DNA of 26,793 nt from Collinsella sp. (GCA_019419555.1 DXZR01000028.1:1-26793); one strand, 5' to 3'; shown: positions 1 to 6,179, counted from the first letter of the stretch. The notes: a model not told the origin generated them from the sequence alone. Made by a program: numbers and translations.

Positions 1-87
1 CGGGATTGGTCAAAATAGTTTGACTATTAGCGGCTAAAATCGCCCGGCGCTAACAGCGTCCCTAGAATCAGCTGTTACGATAAAAAC

Positions 88-105
88 GGGGGGGGGTAAC
101 TCCGC
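88..105 (+). repeat. G9 homopolymer tract with cassette-like flank
   Basis: Nine consecutive Gs (88-96) are followed by TAACTCCGCGG. This resembles the tract plus TATCTCC that opens pilin cassette 1 at 5193. In one frame the flank reads GGVTPRTR, close to the GGVSPR and GGWVSPR leaders of the later cassettes. The ATGCATG start pair, the downstream stem and the pilin helix are all absent, so this is at most a remnant of a fourth cassette. It may instead be a chance G run. Confidence 0.4.
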
Positions 106-132
106 GGACACGGCCTAGCGCGCTGCCATCCA

Positions 133-301
133 GTGCCGATTCTGCCATACTCGCAATTCGGCGAGGATGAGGAGTATGAATTGATCGGGGCTTATAGGAC
201 AAAATGTGTGTCCTATAAGCCCCAAGGATGACGATTCCAATACGGATGACGACACCAAAACCGGCATCGACGGTTCCATGGACGATTCGGATTCCAAATA
301 G
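133..301 (+). pseudogene. Possible frameshifted remnant ending in an acidic tail
   Basis: No intact gene is visible in the first 316 bases. Two plus-strand frames look coding in succession. The first runs from GTG 133 and includes the residues FGEDEEYELIGAYR, stopping at 229-231. The second is one base over and ends at TAG 299-301, with an Asp/Ser/Thr-rich tail that includes DDDSNTDDDTKTG and SMDDSDSK. A perfect inverted repeat (187-223) lies where the frames overlap. The simplest reading is the 3' end of a broken gene. No family is recognised, and the segment could be non-coding. Confidence 0.22.
187..223. repeat. Perfect 15-bp inverted repeat, 7-nt loop
   Basis: The arm GGGGCTTATAGGACA (187-201) is exactly complementary to TGTCCTATAAGCCCC (209-223), with AAATGTG between. 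No T run follows on either strand, so it is not a classic intrinsic terminator. It may be a dispersed palindromic repeat, the end of a small mobile element, or an RNA hairpin. Confidence 0.85.
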
Positions 302-316
302 GCCCTGTTAGTTTAT

Positions 317-754
317 CTACTTCTTTGCCGGTGTCGTATACGAAACCGCTATACCCGCGGCAATTGCCATGAGACAGCTCGCGATGAATCCGAACTCATA
401 CTTCAAAACGTTTGTTGCGGTCAGGGCGATAATCAACACGGTCGCAATTTGCAGAATTATCATTATTGCGAAGAGATTGATTCCTTGTTTGGCCGAAGTC
501 GCTGAGTGAGTTTGGCTTTGTTGATTCAGGTTGTAGCTGACAACAAAAGCGACCAGTTCGCTTGATACGGGGCCGACTACATAGAAAAAGATTGCGTCAA
601 TGAAGCCTATAGTGTTGTAAGTTGTTTCGCCGGAAAAAACAGTGTATAAAGCATATCCAAATCTTGGCTGATTCATGTATGAGTACGAAAAGACGAAGAG
701 CGTCAATATTGCTACTACCAGAAGTGCATTCAGGACAAATCGTTTGCTTTTCAT
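317..754 (-). CDS. Small four-helix membrane protein, unknown function
   Basis: A 145-aa protein on the minus strand. I chose the ATG at 754 (MKSKRF) because AAGGAG stands just upstream; an in-frame ATG at 838 would add 28 residues with no such site. Four hydrophobic stretches are visible, at about residues 6-25, 48-72, 93-114 and 119-138, giving a small integral membrane protein ending in TPAKK. No catalytic motif or family signature is recognised. A promoter-like pair lies about 35-60 bp upstream. It looks like a single-gene unit, and its AT-rich coding sequence contrasts with the core genes to the right, which fits acquired DNA. Confidence 0.6.
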   Translation of the reverse strand: MKSKRFVLNALLVVAILTLFVFSYSYMNQPRFGYALYTVFSGETTYNTIGFIDAIFFYVVGPVSSELVAFVVSYNLNQQSQTHSATSAKQGINLFAIMIILQIATVLIIALTATNVLKYEFGFIASCLMAIAAGIAVSYTTPAKK

Positions 755-786
755 CGATCGCTCCTTCTGGGTGACTCTTATTTGTA

Positions 787-814
787 ATTCTACAGCATCC
801 ATTTGTTTTTCAAA
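787..814 (-). promoter_or_regulatory. Putative promoter of the 145-aa membrane protein gene
   Basis: Read on the minus strand, TTTGAA (809-814) is followed 16 nt later by TAGAAT (787-792), about 33 bp before the start codon at 754. The boxes match the sigma-70-type consensus moderately well. Assigned by eye only. Confidence 0.4.
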
Positions 815-850
815 GAATTTGACTGTCCTAAATAACATGCACTTTCGCTG

Positions 851-880
851 GAGGGTCGCTGTTTGGCGGCCCTCTTTTTT
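851..880 (+). terminator. Rho-independent terminator, plus strand
   Basis: GAGGGTCGC (851-859) pairs with GCGGCCCTC (866-874) with one G-U pair and a six-base loop, then six Ts (875-880). The T run fixes the orientation as plus. No plus-strand gene precedes it, so it may end a short RNA antisense to the 5' region of the 317-754 gene, or be left from a deleted gene. Confidence 0.7.
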
Positions 881-927
881 GCACAGGCGCGGTGGGATGG
901 TAATAATCGGGCGGGAGTCAGCCGCTC

Positions 928-936
928 TGATAGAAT
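928..936 (+). promoter_or_regulatory. Putative extended -10 promoter element
   Basis: TGA immediately followed by TAGAAT matches the extended -10 form TGn-TATAAT. It sits about 65 bp before the ATG of the 41-aa peptide, leaving a leader long enough for the hairpin at 974-991. No convincing -35 box is visible, which is usual for extended -10 promoters. Confidence 0.4.
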
Positions 937-973
937 CGTCCTTGCTGTCGGCAGCCCTCGTGCCGGGCAGAGC

Positions 974-991
974 CCTCCATCCGATGGGAGG
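974..991 (+). promoter_or_regulatory. Hairpin that could mask the peptide's ribosome-binding site
   Basis: CCTCCAT (974-980) can pair with ATGGGAGG (984-991) across a three-base CCG loop and one bulge. The 3' arm contains GGGAGG, the Shine-Dalgarno sequence of the ORF starting at 1000. Masked ribosome-binding sites are typical of type I toxin mRNAs. A function here is an inference. Confidence 0.45.
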
Positions 992-999
992 TGATGCCC

Positions 1000-1125
1000 A
1001 TGACCGATTTCACTGAGCTCGTGAAGCTCCTGACTGCTATGGTCTCGCTCCTCACGGCCCTTGTCGTCCTTTCCAAGGCACTCAAGCAGGGTTCGAAGCC
1101 CAAAAAGAAAGGCCACCGTCGCTAA
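1000..1125 (+). CDS. 41-aa hydrophobic peptide, type I toxin-like
   Basis: A short ORF of 41 residues starting at ATG 1000 behind a very strong Shine-Dalgarno sequence (GGGAGGTGATG). The peptide has a polar N-terminus (MTDFTELVK), one hydrophobic helix at about residues 8-26 rich in Leu, Val and Ala, and a basic tail ending in KPKKKGHRR. This layout matches single-pass toxins of type I toxin-antitoxin systems and holin-like toxins, in which a short membrane helix damages the cell membrane. Family membership is an inference from architecture, because such peptides share little sequence. The 3' end overlaps by 4 nt, tail to tail, with a minus-strand ORF at 1122-1277. Convergent 3' overlap with an antisense RNA is the arrangement known from txpA/RatA and bsrG/SR4. 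It could instead be a small single-pass protein of another kind. Confidence 0.6.
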   Translation: MTDFTELVKLLTAMVSLLTALVVLSKALKQGSKPKKKGHRR

Positions 1126-1277
1126 GACGATGACCCAACTTCATTAAGCAACGGCTCTGCCCAGCTCTCTACAACTTGGGCTGCCGTCGGCACCATTTTA
1201 CCCTCCTGACGAGGAATTCGTCCATATTTCAAAAACCAAATTGCGTTTGCTATCGAAGCCTTGATTATCAACTTCAT
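1122..1277 (-). CDS. 51-aa hypothetical protein convergent with the peptide gene
   Basis: A minus-strand ORF of 51 residues starting at ATG 1277 with GGGAGGTG just upstream, a near-ideal ribosome-binding site. The N-terminal part (MKLIIKASIANAIWFLKYG) is hydrophobic with interspersed Lys; the rest is soluble-looking and contains RIPRQEGK and VVESWAEPLL. No family is recognised. Its leader contains one arm of the 36-bp palindrome at 1288-1323, and that hairpin directly abuts the ribosome-binding site, so it could affect translation. The stop codon overlaps the end of the convergent peptide gene. The transcript could also act as, or contain, an antisense RNA to that gene. Confidence 0.45.
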   Translation of the reverse strand: MKLIIKASIANAIWFLKYGRIPRQEGKMVPTAAQVVESWAEPLLNEVGSSS

Positions 1278-1287
1278 CCGAACACCT

Positions 1288-1323
1288 CCCACATTCATCC
1301 GCACATGTGCGGATGAATGTGGG
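1288..1323. repeat. Perfect 36-bp palindrome
   Basis: The 18-base arm CCCACATTCATCCGCACA (1288-1305) is followed directly by its exact reverse complement (1306-1323) with no spacer. No T run follows. It lies exactly between the leader of the 51-aa ORF and the start of the IS30-type transposase fragment. It could be an insertion target, a product of element ends joining, or a cruciform or operator. The TTCATCCG word in the arm recurs nearby at 1273-1280. Confidence 0.9.
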
Positions 1324-1713
1324 AACCCGATACCCTGAGGGCCGGACCGGCCGGCACCGGGAGATCGGAGGACGGCCGGTCCGGAAAGAGGAAGAAGGGT
1401 TCCGCGGAGGCGGCCCCGAGGGCCTACGGCAGGCTCACCAGGCACGAGCGGGACACGGTCCAGAGGATGCTGGAGCGCAGGGCCTCGTGCAGGGAGATCG
1501 CCAGGGAGCTGTGCAGGTCGCCCTCGGCGGTGAGCGCCGAGGTGGCGTCGCACAGGTTCGTGACGGCGCCGAAGTCCAGGCGCGGCGAGCGCGTCGACGG
1601 CTCGGCCGACCTGTCGGCGGCCTGCCCGCGCCTGGCGGCGTGGCCGCGCTGCTGCAACGGGTGCGGCCGGTACCGTGCGATCGGCTGCAAGCGCCGCCCG
1701 CACGTATTCTGTG
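1317..1713 (+). pseudogene. IS30-family transposase, N-terminal fragment
   Basis: A plus-strand reading frame from ATG 1317 carries an IS30-type N-terminus. It has a helix-turn-helix segment at about residues 41-78 (RLTRHERDTVQRMLER, then REIARELCRSPSAVSAEV), followed by a Cys-rich zinc-binding-like stretch (CPRLAAWPRCCNGCGR). IS30 transposases continue with a DDE catalytic domain, but here similarity stops near RPHVFC at about 1710 and the frame runs into unrelated sequence. The gene is therefore truncated and cannot transpose. The break lies roughly 80 bp from the end of the istB remnant, so insertion or deletion involving the neighbouring IS21-like element probably removed the rest. The exact junction cannot be fixed without a full-length relative. 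Confidence 0.7.
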
Positions 1714-1794
1714 TTTCGTCAAGAGGATTTGAGCAAAAAGAGCATCGGAAATTGAGCAGTCGCAGCATCGGAAGCGCGCACGCTTTTTGAGCGG

Positions 1795-2537
1795 CTAGCC
1801 CTCCTGCATGAGGGCATGGCGGACGCGGTAGGACTCGCCGCGGAACTGGACGAGCCTCCCGTGGTGGACGATGCGGTCGATCAGGGCGGCGGCCATCTGG
1901 TCGTCCCCGAACACCGCCCACACCTGCTGAACTCCAGGTTCGTGGTGAATACCACCGACTGCCTCTCGTATGCGTCGGCGAGGACCTGGAAGAGCAGCCT
2001 CGCCCCGTCCGCGTCGAGCGGGAGAAACCCGAGCTCGTCGATGACGAGCAGGCGGGCCTTGCCGATGATTGCGGCCTCCCGGTCGAGCCTCCCGTCGTCG
2101 CGGGCGCGCCTCAGGCGCATCACGAGCGAGGACGCCGTGAAGAAGCGCGCCTCGAGCCTCCTCTCGCACGCCAGCGCGCAGAGGGCCGACGCCATGTGCG
2201 TCTTGCCGGTGCCGACGTCGCCCATGAGCACGAGGTCCTCCCTGCGCTCGACGAAGTCGAGCGCGAGCAGCGACTCGCGCCCCATGCCCTCCGGCCACGA
2301 CACGGCCGACCAGTCGTAGCCGTCGAAGGTCTTGGGCGCCGGCAGCGCGCAGCGCCTGAGCAGCGTCGCGCGCTTCGAGGCCTCGCGGCTGGACCTCTCC
2401 GCCTCGAGGTAGCCCGCCAGGTACTCCACCTGCTTCGGGGTGCCGAGCCTCGACCACTCCTCCAGGACGGCGGTGGTGAGCGAGCACGACCGCCCGGCCT
2501 CCACGACCCTGCGGGCCAGCTCCTCGCTAGCTGCCAT
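1795..2537 (-). pseudogene. istB: IstB-type IS21 helper ATPase, frameshifted
   Basis: IstB is the AAA+ ATPase that works with the IstA transposase in IS21 transposition. The frame from ATG 2537 shows Walker A GDVGTGKTH at residues 106-114 and the Walker B region LLVIDELGFLPLD, both characteristic of IstB. After TTNLEFSR the original frame fails. The expected continuation (VFGDDQMAAALIDRIVHHG, ending HALMQEG at 1795) is in another frame. The bases at about 1920-1926 look like a duplicated TG dinucleotide: removing two bases joins the frames into an intact protein of about 246 aa, the usual IstB length. The start overlaps the istA stop, as in intact IS21 elements. Inactive as it stands. Confidence 0.85.
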
Positions 2538-2640
2538 CGGCGACCGCCCCCTTCAGGAACCCGTCGTAGACCGACAGGTCGGCCCCGCCGGCCCCGCCGA
2601 GAGGGCGCGCGCAGAGAGGGGCGATGCCCCGCTGGCCTAG
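2527..2640 (-). pseudogene. istA: IstA transposase, C-terminal remnant
   Basis: Directly upstream of istB, a short minus-strand frame ends with DLSVYDGFLKGAVADGS. The LSVYD motif near the C-terminus is typical of IstA, and the stop codon overlaps the istB ATG. Only about 35 residues remain of a protein that is normally around 400-500 aa. Upstream of about 2640 the sequence no longer resembles istA, so the rest was deleted or replaced. Confidence 0.6.
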
Positions 2641-2771
2641 CCTAAGGGCGAAAATGGAATAGACGGACCGACCGTCCGGCTGAGTCTGGGAAGAGGTGCC
2701 GGGCGGCGGGCGGAGCATGGCCACCGGACCCATCGAAACACATCTCCACCGTTCCTTCAACTGGGAAAACG

Positions 2772-2805
2772 ACGCCCCGTGGCCTGAATGGGGCCTCGGG
2801 GGCGT
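2772..2805. repeat. Nested GC-rich inverted repeat
   Basis: ACGCCCC (2772-2778) pairs with GGGGCGT (2799-2805). Inside it, GGCC (2781-2784) can pair with GGCC (2792-2795). No T run follows. It lies in the otherwise featureless stretch 2646-2922 upstream of the 2923 gene, and may be a structured leader or a leftover terminator. Confidence 0.4.
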
Positions 2806-2922
2806 TCGGCTAACTGCGGGAACGGCCTATCCGCTCAATGTGTTCGGCTGAGATCGGAAATCAACCATATTATGGGCACAGTCGGCAATTGGGTTGGATA
2901 GCCTCGCACCAGAGGAATCAAC

Positions 2923-3324
2923 ATGAGTACAAGTAGCTACAAACCGCAAAAAGGCCGTGGCCTCCCGTGGCCTTTAGACACGGACGCTCCATCGGTTGCC
3001 GATCAGGCCGAGACGCCTAGCGAGATGGAGGCGGCGCTTGACGTTCGACAGGATGAGATTGCAAAGAGCGAGATCCTGAGTGGAATCAACAGGCCATCCT
3101 ACGACTCATTATTTGCGGTCGCGAAGAATCGCGTCCAGCTTGCGATTCTGATCATGATTTGCTCCTTCCAGACGTCCAAAGGGCCTAATAGGAAGGATGC
3201 CAACGGAAAAGAACTTACAAAAGGTCTTTTCATGCGTCAGGACAAGCTCGAAAAAAAGTCTGTTCGACTCAACCGACTGTATCGAAAGCTCTGGGCGAGC
3301 TGGCTCATCGAGGCATCATCATGA
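2923..3324 (+). CDS. Unknown 133-aa protein with a possible frameshifted winged-helix extension
   Basis: A plus-strand ORF of 133 aa starting at ATG 2923 behind AGAGGA. The first 60 residues are polar and look disordered. The middle is a helical stretch (AVAKNRVQLAILIMICSF), and the zero frame ends with WASWLIEASS. At 3251-3258 the in-frame run GAA AAA AAG forms the classic -1 slippery heptamer A-AAA-AAG. Shifting there gives KLEKKVCSTQPTVSKALGEL then AHRGIIMKTDGVWVI, stopping at 3387-3389. That is a convincing helix-turn-helix/winged-helix segment resembling MarR-like regulators or RepL-type plasmid replication proteins. The normal product may thus be about 154 aa, made either by programmed frameshifting or by a version with eight As. 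Full-length function is unknown; a DNA-binding regulator or plasmid-type protein is most likely. Confidence 0.6.
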   Translation: MSTSSYKPQKGRGLPWPLDTDAPSVADQAETPSEMEAALDVRQDEIAKSEILSGINRPSYDSLFAVAKNRVQLAILIMICSFQTSKGPNRKDANGKELTKGLFMRQDKLEKKSVRLNRLYRKLWASWLIEASS

Positions 3325-3852
3325 AGACCGATGGGGTGTGGGTCATCGTTTGGGCTCAGCTCGATATTCAAGCGCGTGAGGCCGGATGAGATCCGCGCGC
3401 GGACGCGGGCGGCGAGGTCGGACGTGAAAGCCGGACCGCAGAGGTATCGAGCGCACGCGGCCAGGGCCTCGAGGGCGCCTGGCGGGTAGGGAGATCCGAG
3501 CATGAGGCAGGACAACGCGCAGGCCCGCGAAAGGTTCACGAGCTCCCCCGCGACGCGGCTGGACCCTCGGCTGCCCCTCGTAAAGGATGCAGAAGACACG
3601 GTCGAGGTCCGACGGTTCGACCAGGCTGTACCGGCAGTCCGCGTACAGTGCGCAGCCCCTCCCGCGCGGGTCGCCGTCCGAGTCCTCATCCGGCTCATGA
3701 TGGCGCACCTCAACCCAAAGGCCCTCCAACACGTCGTCGAACCCGAAATCGAGCTCCGCCTGGACGCTCTCGCCGAGCGCATCGCCCAGGGCGAGCTCCG
3801 GCACCTTCGTCACACGGCCGTCCAGCCACTCAATCTCTGTCATCGCGCGCAT
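3237..3852 (-). pseudogene. Frameshifted gene of unknown function
   Basis: Minus strand, start at ATG 3852 (MRAMTEIEW) with AAGGGG 8 nt upstream. The first 80 or so residues (MTEIEWLDGRVTKVPELALG, later GFDDVLEGLWVEVRHHEPDE) look like a genuine acidic protein through about LDRVFCILY. Coding character then moves to another frame, with VAGELVNLSRACALSCLMLG and then YLCGPAFTSDLAARVRARI, so a frameshift lies around 3555-3595. In the second frame the next stop is at 3237, which would place the end antisense to the winged-helix segment of the 2923 gene. The true end is therefore uncertain, and everything left of about 3390 is doubtful. No family is recognised. Confidence 0.4.
3251..3258 (+). other. 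Candidate -1 ribosomal frameshift site or A-run deletion
   Basis: Seven As and a G are read as GAA AAA AAG in the frame of the 2923 gene, exactly the phase of the A-AAA-AAG slippery sequence used in dnaX and several insertion sequences. AGGA lies about 10 nt upstream as a possible Shine-Dalgarno-like stimulator. AGCTC and GAGCT (about 3287-3301) can form a short downstream stem, rather distant for a stimulator. Loss of one A from an original A8 explains the data equally well. Confidence 0.45.
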
Positions 3853-3866
3853 GGTGCAAGCCCCTT

Positions 3867-4353
3867 CCGACACGGGATTGTCAGCTCAACCCGACCCTTA
3901 CCCATACGGACGAACATAACTCGCCAGGGGGAAGCCCCTGAAGGCCGTGCGCCACAACATGAGGCCGAATCCGCCCCCGGCTGGACAGGCCAACAACGAA
4001 GGAGCACACGGAACCGGCGCGGCGTTACAACCGTCCCGGCAAGCGTGTCACTTGGCCAAGTCATGATGCCGACAAACCCGGAAATGCTCCAACGGAGCGC
4101 CGAACGAGCGTAACAATATAAAGCCGTGCAACACGTGTTGGACGACCGGAACATCCCAAACAAAGGCCTGTAGGTCCCACCTTCAAGCCCAATAGCAAAA
4201 TGTGCATCAGCGGATTTGCAGCGATACAAGTCTCAACCGTCACCATCACACCGCAGCGTGCCTAGTCCCACTCATCCTACTGCAAATGTCCCAGAACGAT
4301 AAAACGACCAGCTTAACATGCCAACCTTTATATCCGCACGCGCGTAATTCAAC
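3867..4353. other. About 490 bp with no convincing gene
   Basis: No ORF here has a ribosome-binding site or recognisable protein. Composition drifts from GC-rich on the left to more AT-rich on the right, which suggests joined fragments. A 12-bp palindrome CAACACGTGTTG (4129-4140) is the only clear element. The segment probably contains the 3' untranslated region of the 4354-4980 gene. Confidence 0.5.
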
Positions 4354-4980
4354 TCATAAGGACCGGCTATCCCTTACCTGTGACACAATCTCAAACGCAC
4401 AGAACAGAATCATCAGTCCAATCATCGTATAAGAGGCAGCCGAACCTTCAAGCACTATTCCACAAAGAACAATCTCCGCGCAGCCAATAAGAACTGTTAT
4501 CAGGCGCTCTGCCTTTTTGCTCTCGCCGCTCGCATAAAAAGGCGGCAAAGTGCACAAGATCACATATAGCCCGGGAAGGGAATACAGGATCGATAGTCCA
4601 AGTCCCCCATCAACCGCAGTGCTTTGCGTAAGAATCAACTGAACCCAAACGGCAATTATCACTGAGCAGGTTGTCGATAAAAGAAGACTAGAAATATAGC
4701 ACGCAACAAAGTCCCGTCGCATTCGAGCAGAGAAATCCGCGAACTCTCTTCGCCGCGTGGAAACAATAAGGTACACAGAAATTGCAATAGAACCAATCAG
4801 AGAAAACAGCGGAACAACCAGCAATTCAAGCTTATTACCCCATCGATCAACCACACCCCCACTCCAATGAGCGGGAATTGTATCAGGGAGGACTGACCAA
4901 GCCGCCCATAGAATCAGAAATGGAAGAATAGAGAGGATGAAAGATGATAACACTGCAGTAGTTTTTTTTGAGGCTCTCAT
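4354..4980 (-). CDS. DUF1648/SdpI-like membrane protein
   Basis: A 208-aa integral membrane protein. ATG 4980 was chosen because AAGGAG lies 11 nt upstream, while an in-frame ATG at 5007 would place that site inside the gene. After a first transmembrane helix (residues about 7-28) comes VLPDTIPAHWSGGVVDRWGN and later LVVPLF. This is the DUF1648 signature of an IP-H-W block followed by a D-x-W-G motif, found in SdpI-type immunity proteins and related multi-pass proteins. Five or six further hydrophobic segments follow. SdpI in Bacillus gives immunity to a secreted killing factor and works with an ArsR-type regulator; no such regulator or toxin is visible here, so that role cannot be assumed. 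The gene stands alone and is divergent from pilin cassette 1. It is AT-richer than the core genes. Confidence 0.75.
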   Translation of the reverse strand: MRASKKTTAVLSSFILSILPFLILWAAWSVLPDTIPAHWSGGVVDRWGNKLELLVVPLFSLIGSIAISVYLIVSTRRREFADFSARMRRDFVACYISSLLLSTTCSVIIAVWVQLILTQSTAVDGGLGLSILYSLPGLYVILCTLPPFYASGESKKAERLITVLIGCAEIVLCGIVLEGSAASYTMIGLMILFCAFEIVSQVRDSRSL

Positions 4981-5081
4981 CGATTCCGCATCTCCTTGCG
5001 CGCCCACATTCCACTCCGCCTTAAATCAAGTATACGTTTTGGAACGGGATGTCACTCCGAACGCCTTACCCTCTTAGTGTG

Positions 5082-5098
5082 AATGCCGCTGCGGCATT
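5082..5098. promoter_or_regulatory. Palindrome next to a putative cassette 1 promoter
   Basis: AATGCCGC (5082-5089) and GCGGCATT (5091-5098) are exact complements around one central base. The next bases include TTGACT (5100-5105), and TCTATC follows after 17 nt (5123-5128), a plausible but weak -35/-10 pair for cassette 1. The palindrome could be an operator in the divergent region between the DUF1648 gene and the pilin cassette. Confidence 0.35.
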
Positions 5099-5168
5099 GT
5101 TGACTCATCCTTAGTAATCGCGTCTATCCTCTGCAGCATCAGCCAAAGCAATCCGAGAGGAGCCGCAC

Positions 5169-6133
5169 ATGCATGCAGCGGAAATTCCTTTCGGGGGGGG
5201 GTATCTCCCAGATTTACCCGCCGCCCGAAGGGGCAGTCGACAGTCGAGTACGTACTGATCATCGCGATCATCGTCCTGGTGGTGCTGATCGCGGGACCGT
5301 GGGTCTCGTCGGCGATCACAAACCAGTTCAACACGGTGGCGGGGACGCTCGGCAACGGAATCTCAAAGGGGAGCTGGGAGTCGGGCGGCACGGGCGGCGG
5401 CAACGGGTCGTTGACCGACGCCGACATCGTGGACCCCGTTCACGGGATAGCGTTCGCCGTGTACTCGGAGGACGACCACAGCCTCATGTTCTACAAGCGC
5501 CGCGGGGTCCCCAGAGTCGGTGACATGCTCAACAGCCGCCGCGTGACGGCGGTGTATACGGGGTTCGAAAATGGATACGCCACCGCGACCGTGGGAAACG
5601 ACGGCAAGACGACTGCCCCCTGGTGGCCTAACAGAAATAATATCGTGGCCGTAAAGGCCATTGACGATGGCATGGAAATCCACTCGTTGGCATTTTGCTT
5701 TCAGTACATGGAGAACTGCAAGAGCTTTGATCTGGCAAAGTTCGACATGTCGAACTGCACAAATCTGCAGCACGCATTCGCGTATTGCGGCAATGCGACT
5801 TCCTTCAGTATTTCAAGCTGGGATACGTCCTCGGTCGTCGAATTCGACTCGGCGCTCAAAAACCTTTACAAGGTCGAGGAGATTGACATCTCCGGATGGT
5901 CGACGCGGAAAGCCGGCGATTTACGTCTCCTTTTTCCCACCGACAGTTCGCTGAAAAGCGTGAAATTTGGACCAGGGTGGAAGACCTCAGATGTTATGGA
6001 TATGCTCGGCATGTTTAGCTATTGCAAAAATCTAAACCTCGACTGTTCCGATTGGAATGTCCCAACCTATGCCAATCATAGTGACTTCAATCACTGCGCC
6101 CCCGGCGTTATCCTCCCGAAGGCGTGGCAGTAG
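5169..6133 (+). CDS. Pilin cassette 1: class III/Flp-type prepilin with BspA-like domain, out of frame at a G9 tract
   Basis: The start is ATGCATG: ATG at 5169 and again at 5173, after GAGAGGAG. With nine Gs (5193-5201) neither ATG is in frame with the rest. With ten Gs the first ATG gives MHAAEIPFGGGVSPRF leading into a 321-aa protein; with eleven the second gives MQRKFLSGGGVSPRF. The body starts RRPKG|QSTVEYVL. A Gly at -1, Glu at +5, Tyr at +6 and a long hydrophobic helix (about residues 28-50) are the signature of Flp/class III prepilins cut by a TadV-type peptidase. A Gly/Ser linker follows. The C-terminal ~200 residues carry BspA/DUF285-type repeats (FDMSNCTNLQHAFAYCG, SSWDTSSVVEF, EIDISGWSTRK), a surface-exposed LRR-like fold often linked to adhesion. 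Beyond the tract the frame is open to TAG at 6131-6133. I infer a phase-variable surface pilin or adhesin, currently off. Confidence 0.7.
5193..5201 (+). repeat. G9 tract in the leader of pilin cassette 1
   Basis: Nine uninterrupted Gs lie between the start codons and the predicted prepilin cleavage site. Homopolymer G runs of this length are known slippage-prone contingency tracts in several bacteria. The current length puts both ATGs out of frame; +1 or +2 would restore one of them. Confidence 0.85.
5199..5219 (+). promoter_or_regulatory. Stem-loop overlapping the G tract, cassette 1
   Basis: GGGTA (5199-5203) pairs with TACCC (5215-5219). The next pair is a T-T mismatch, leaving the loop CTCCCAGAT. 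The same structure recurs in cassettes 2 and 3 with different stem bases. It is the weakest of the three. Confidence 0.5.
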
Positions 6134-6179
6134 GTCTGAAGAAACAAAACGGCAAGCAGTTTATGTGGCGCGGGCACCC

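Larger units (their letters stand above)
1795..2645 (-). mobile_element. Remnant of an IS21-family element
   Basis: The istA tail and istB are in the order and overlap typical of IS21 elements. Most of istA is missing and istB is frameshifted, so the element is dead. Outer boundaries are approximate: coding similarity ends near 2640 on the istA side, and terminal inverted repeats could not be located. Confidence 0.75.

Noticed and set aside
4354..4980. Immunity protein of a cannibalism or bacteriocin system
   Set aside because: DUF1648 fits SdpI-like proteins, but no killing-factor gene or ArsR-type regulator is adjacent, so the specific role is unsupported.
5074..5427. Minus-strand open frame across the start of cassette 1
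   Set aside because: It is antisense to the pilin helix and G tract. Similar antisense frames recur over the other cassettes because the DNA is repeated, and none has a good start.
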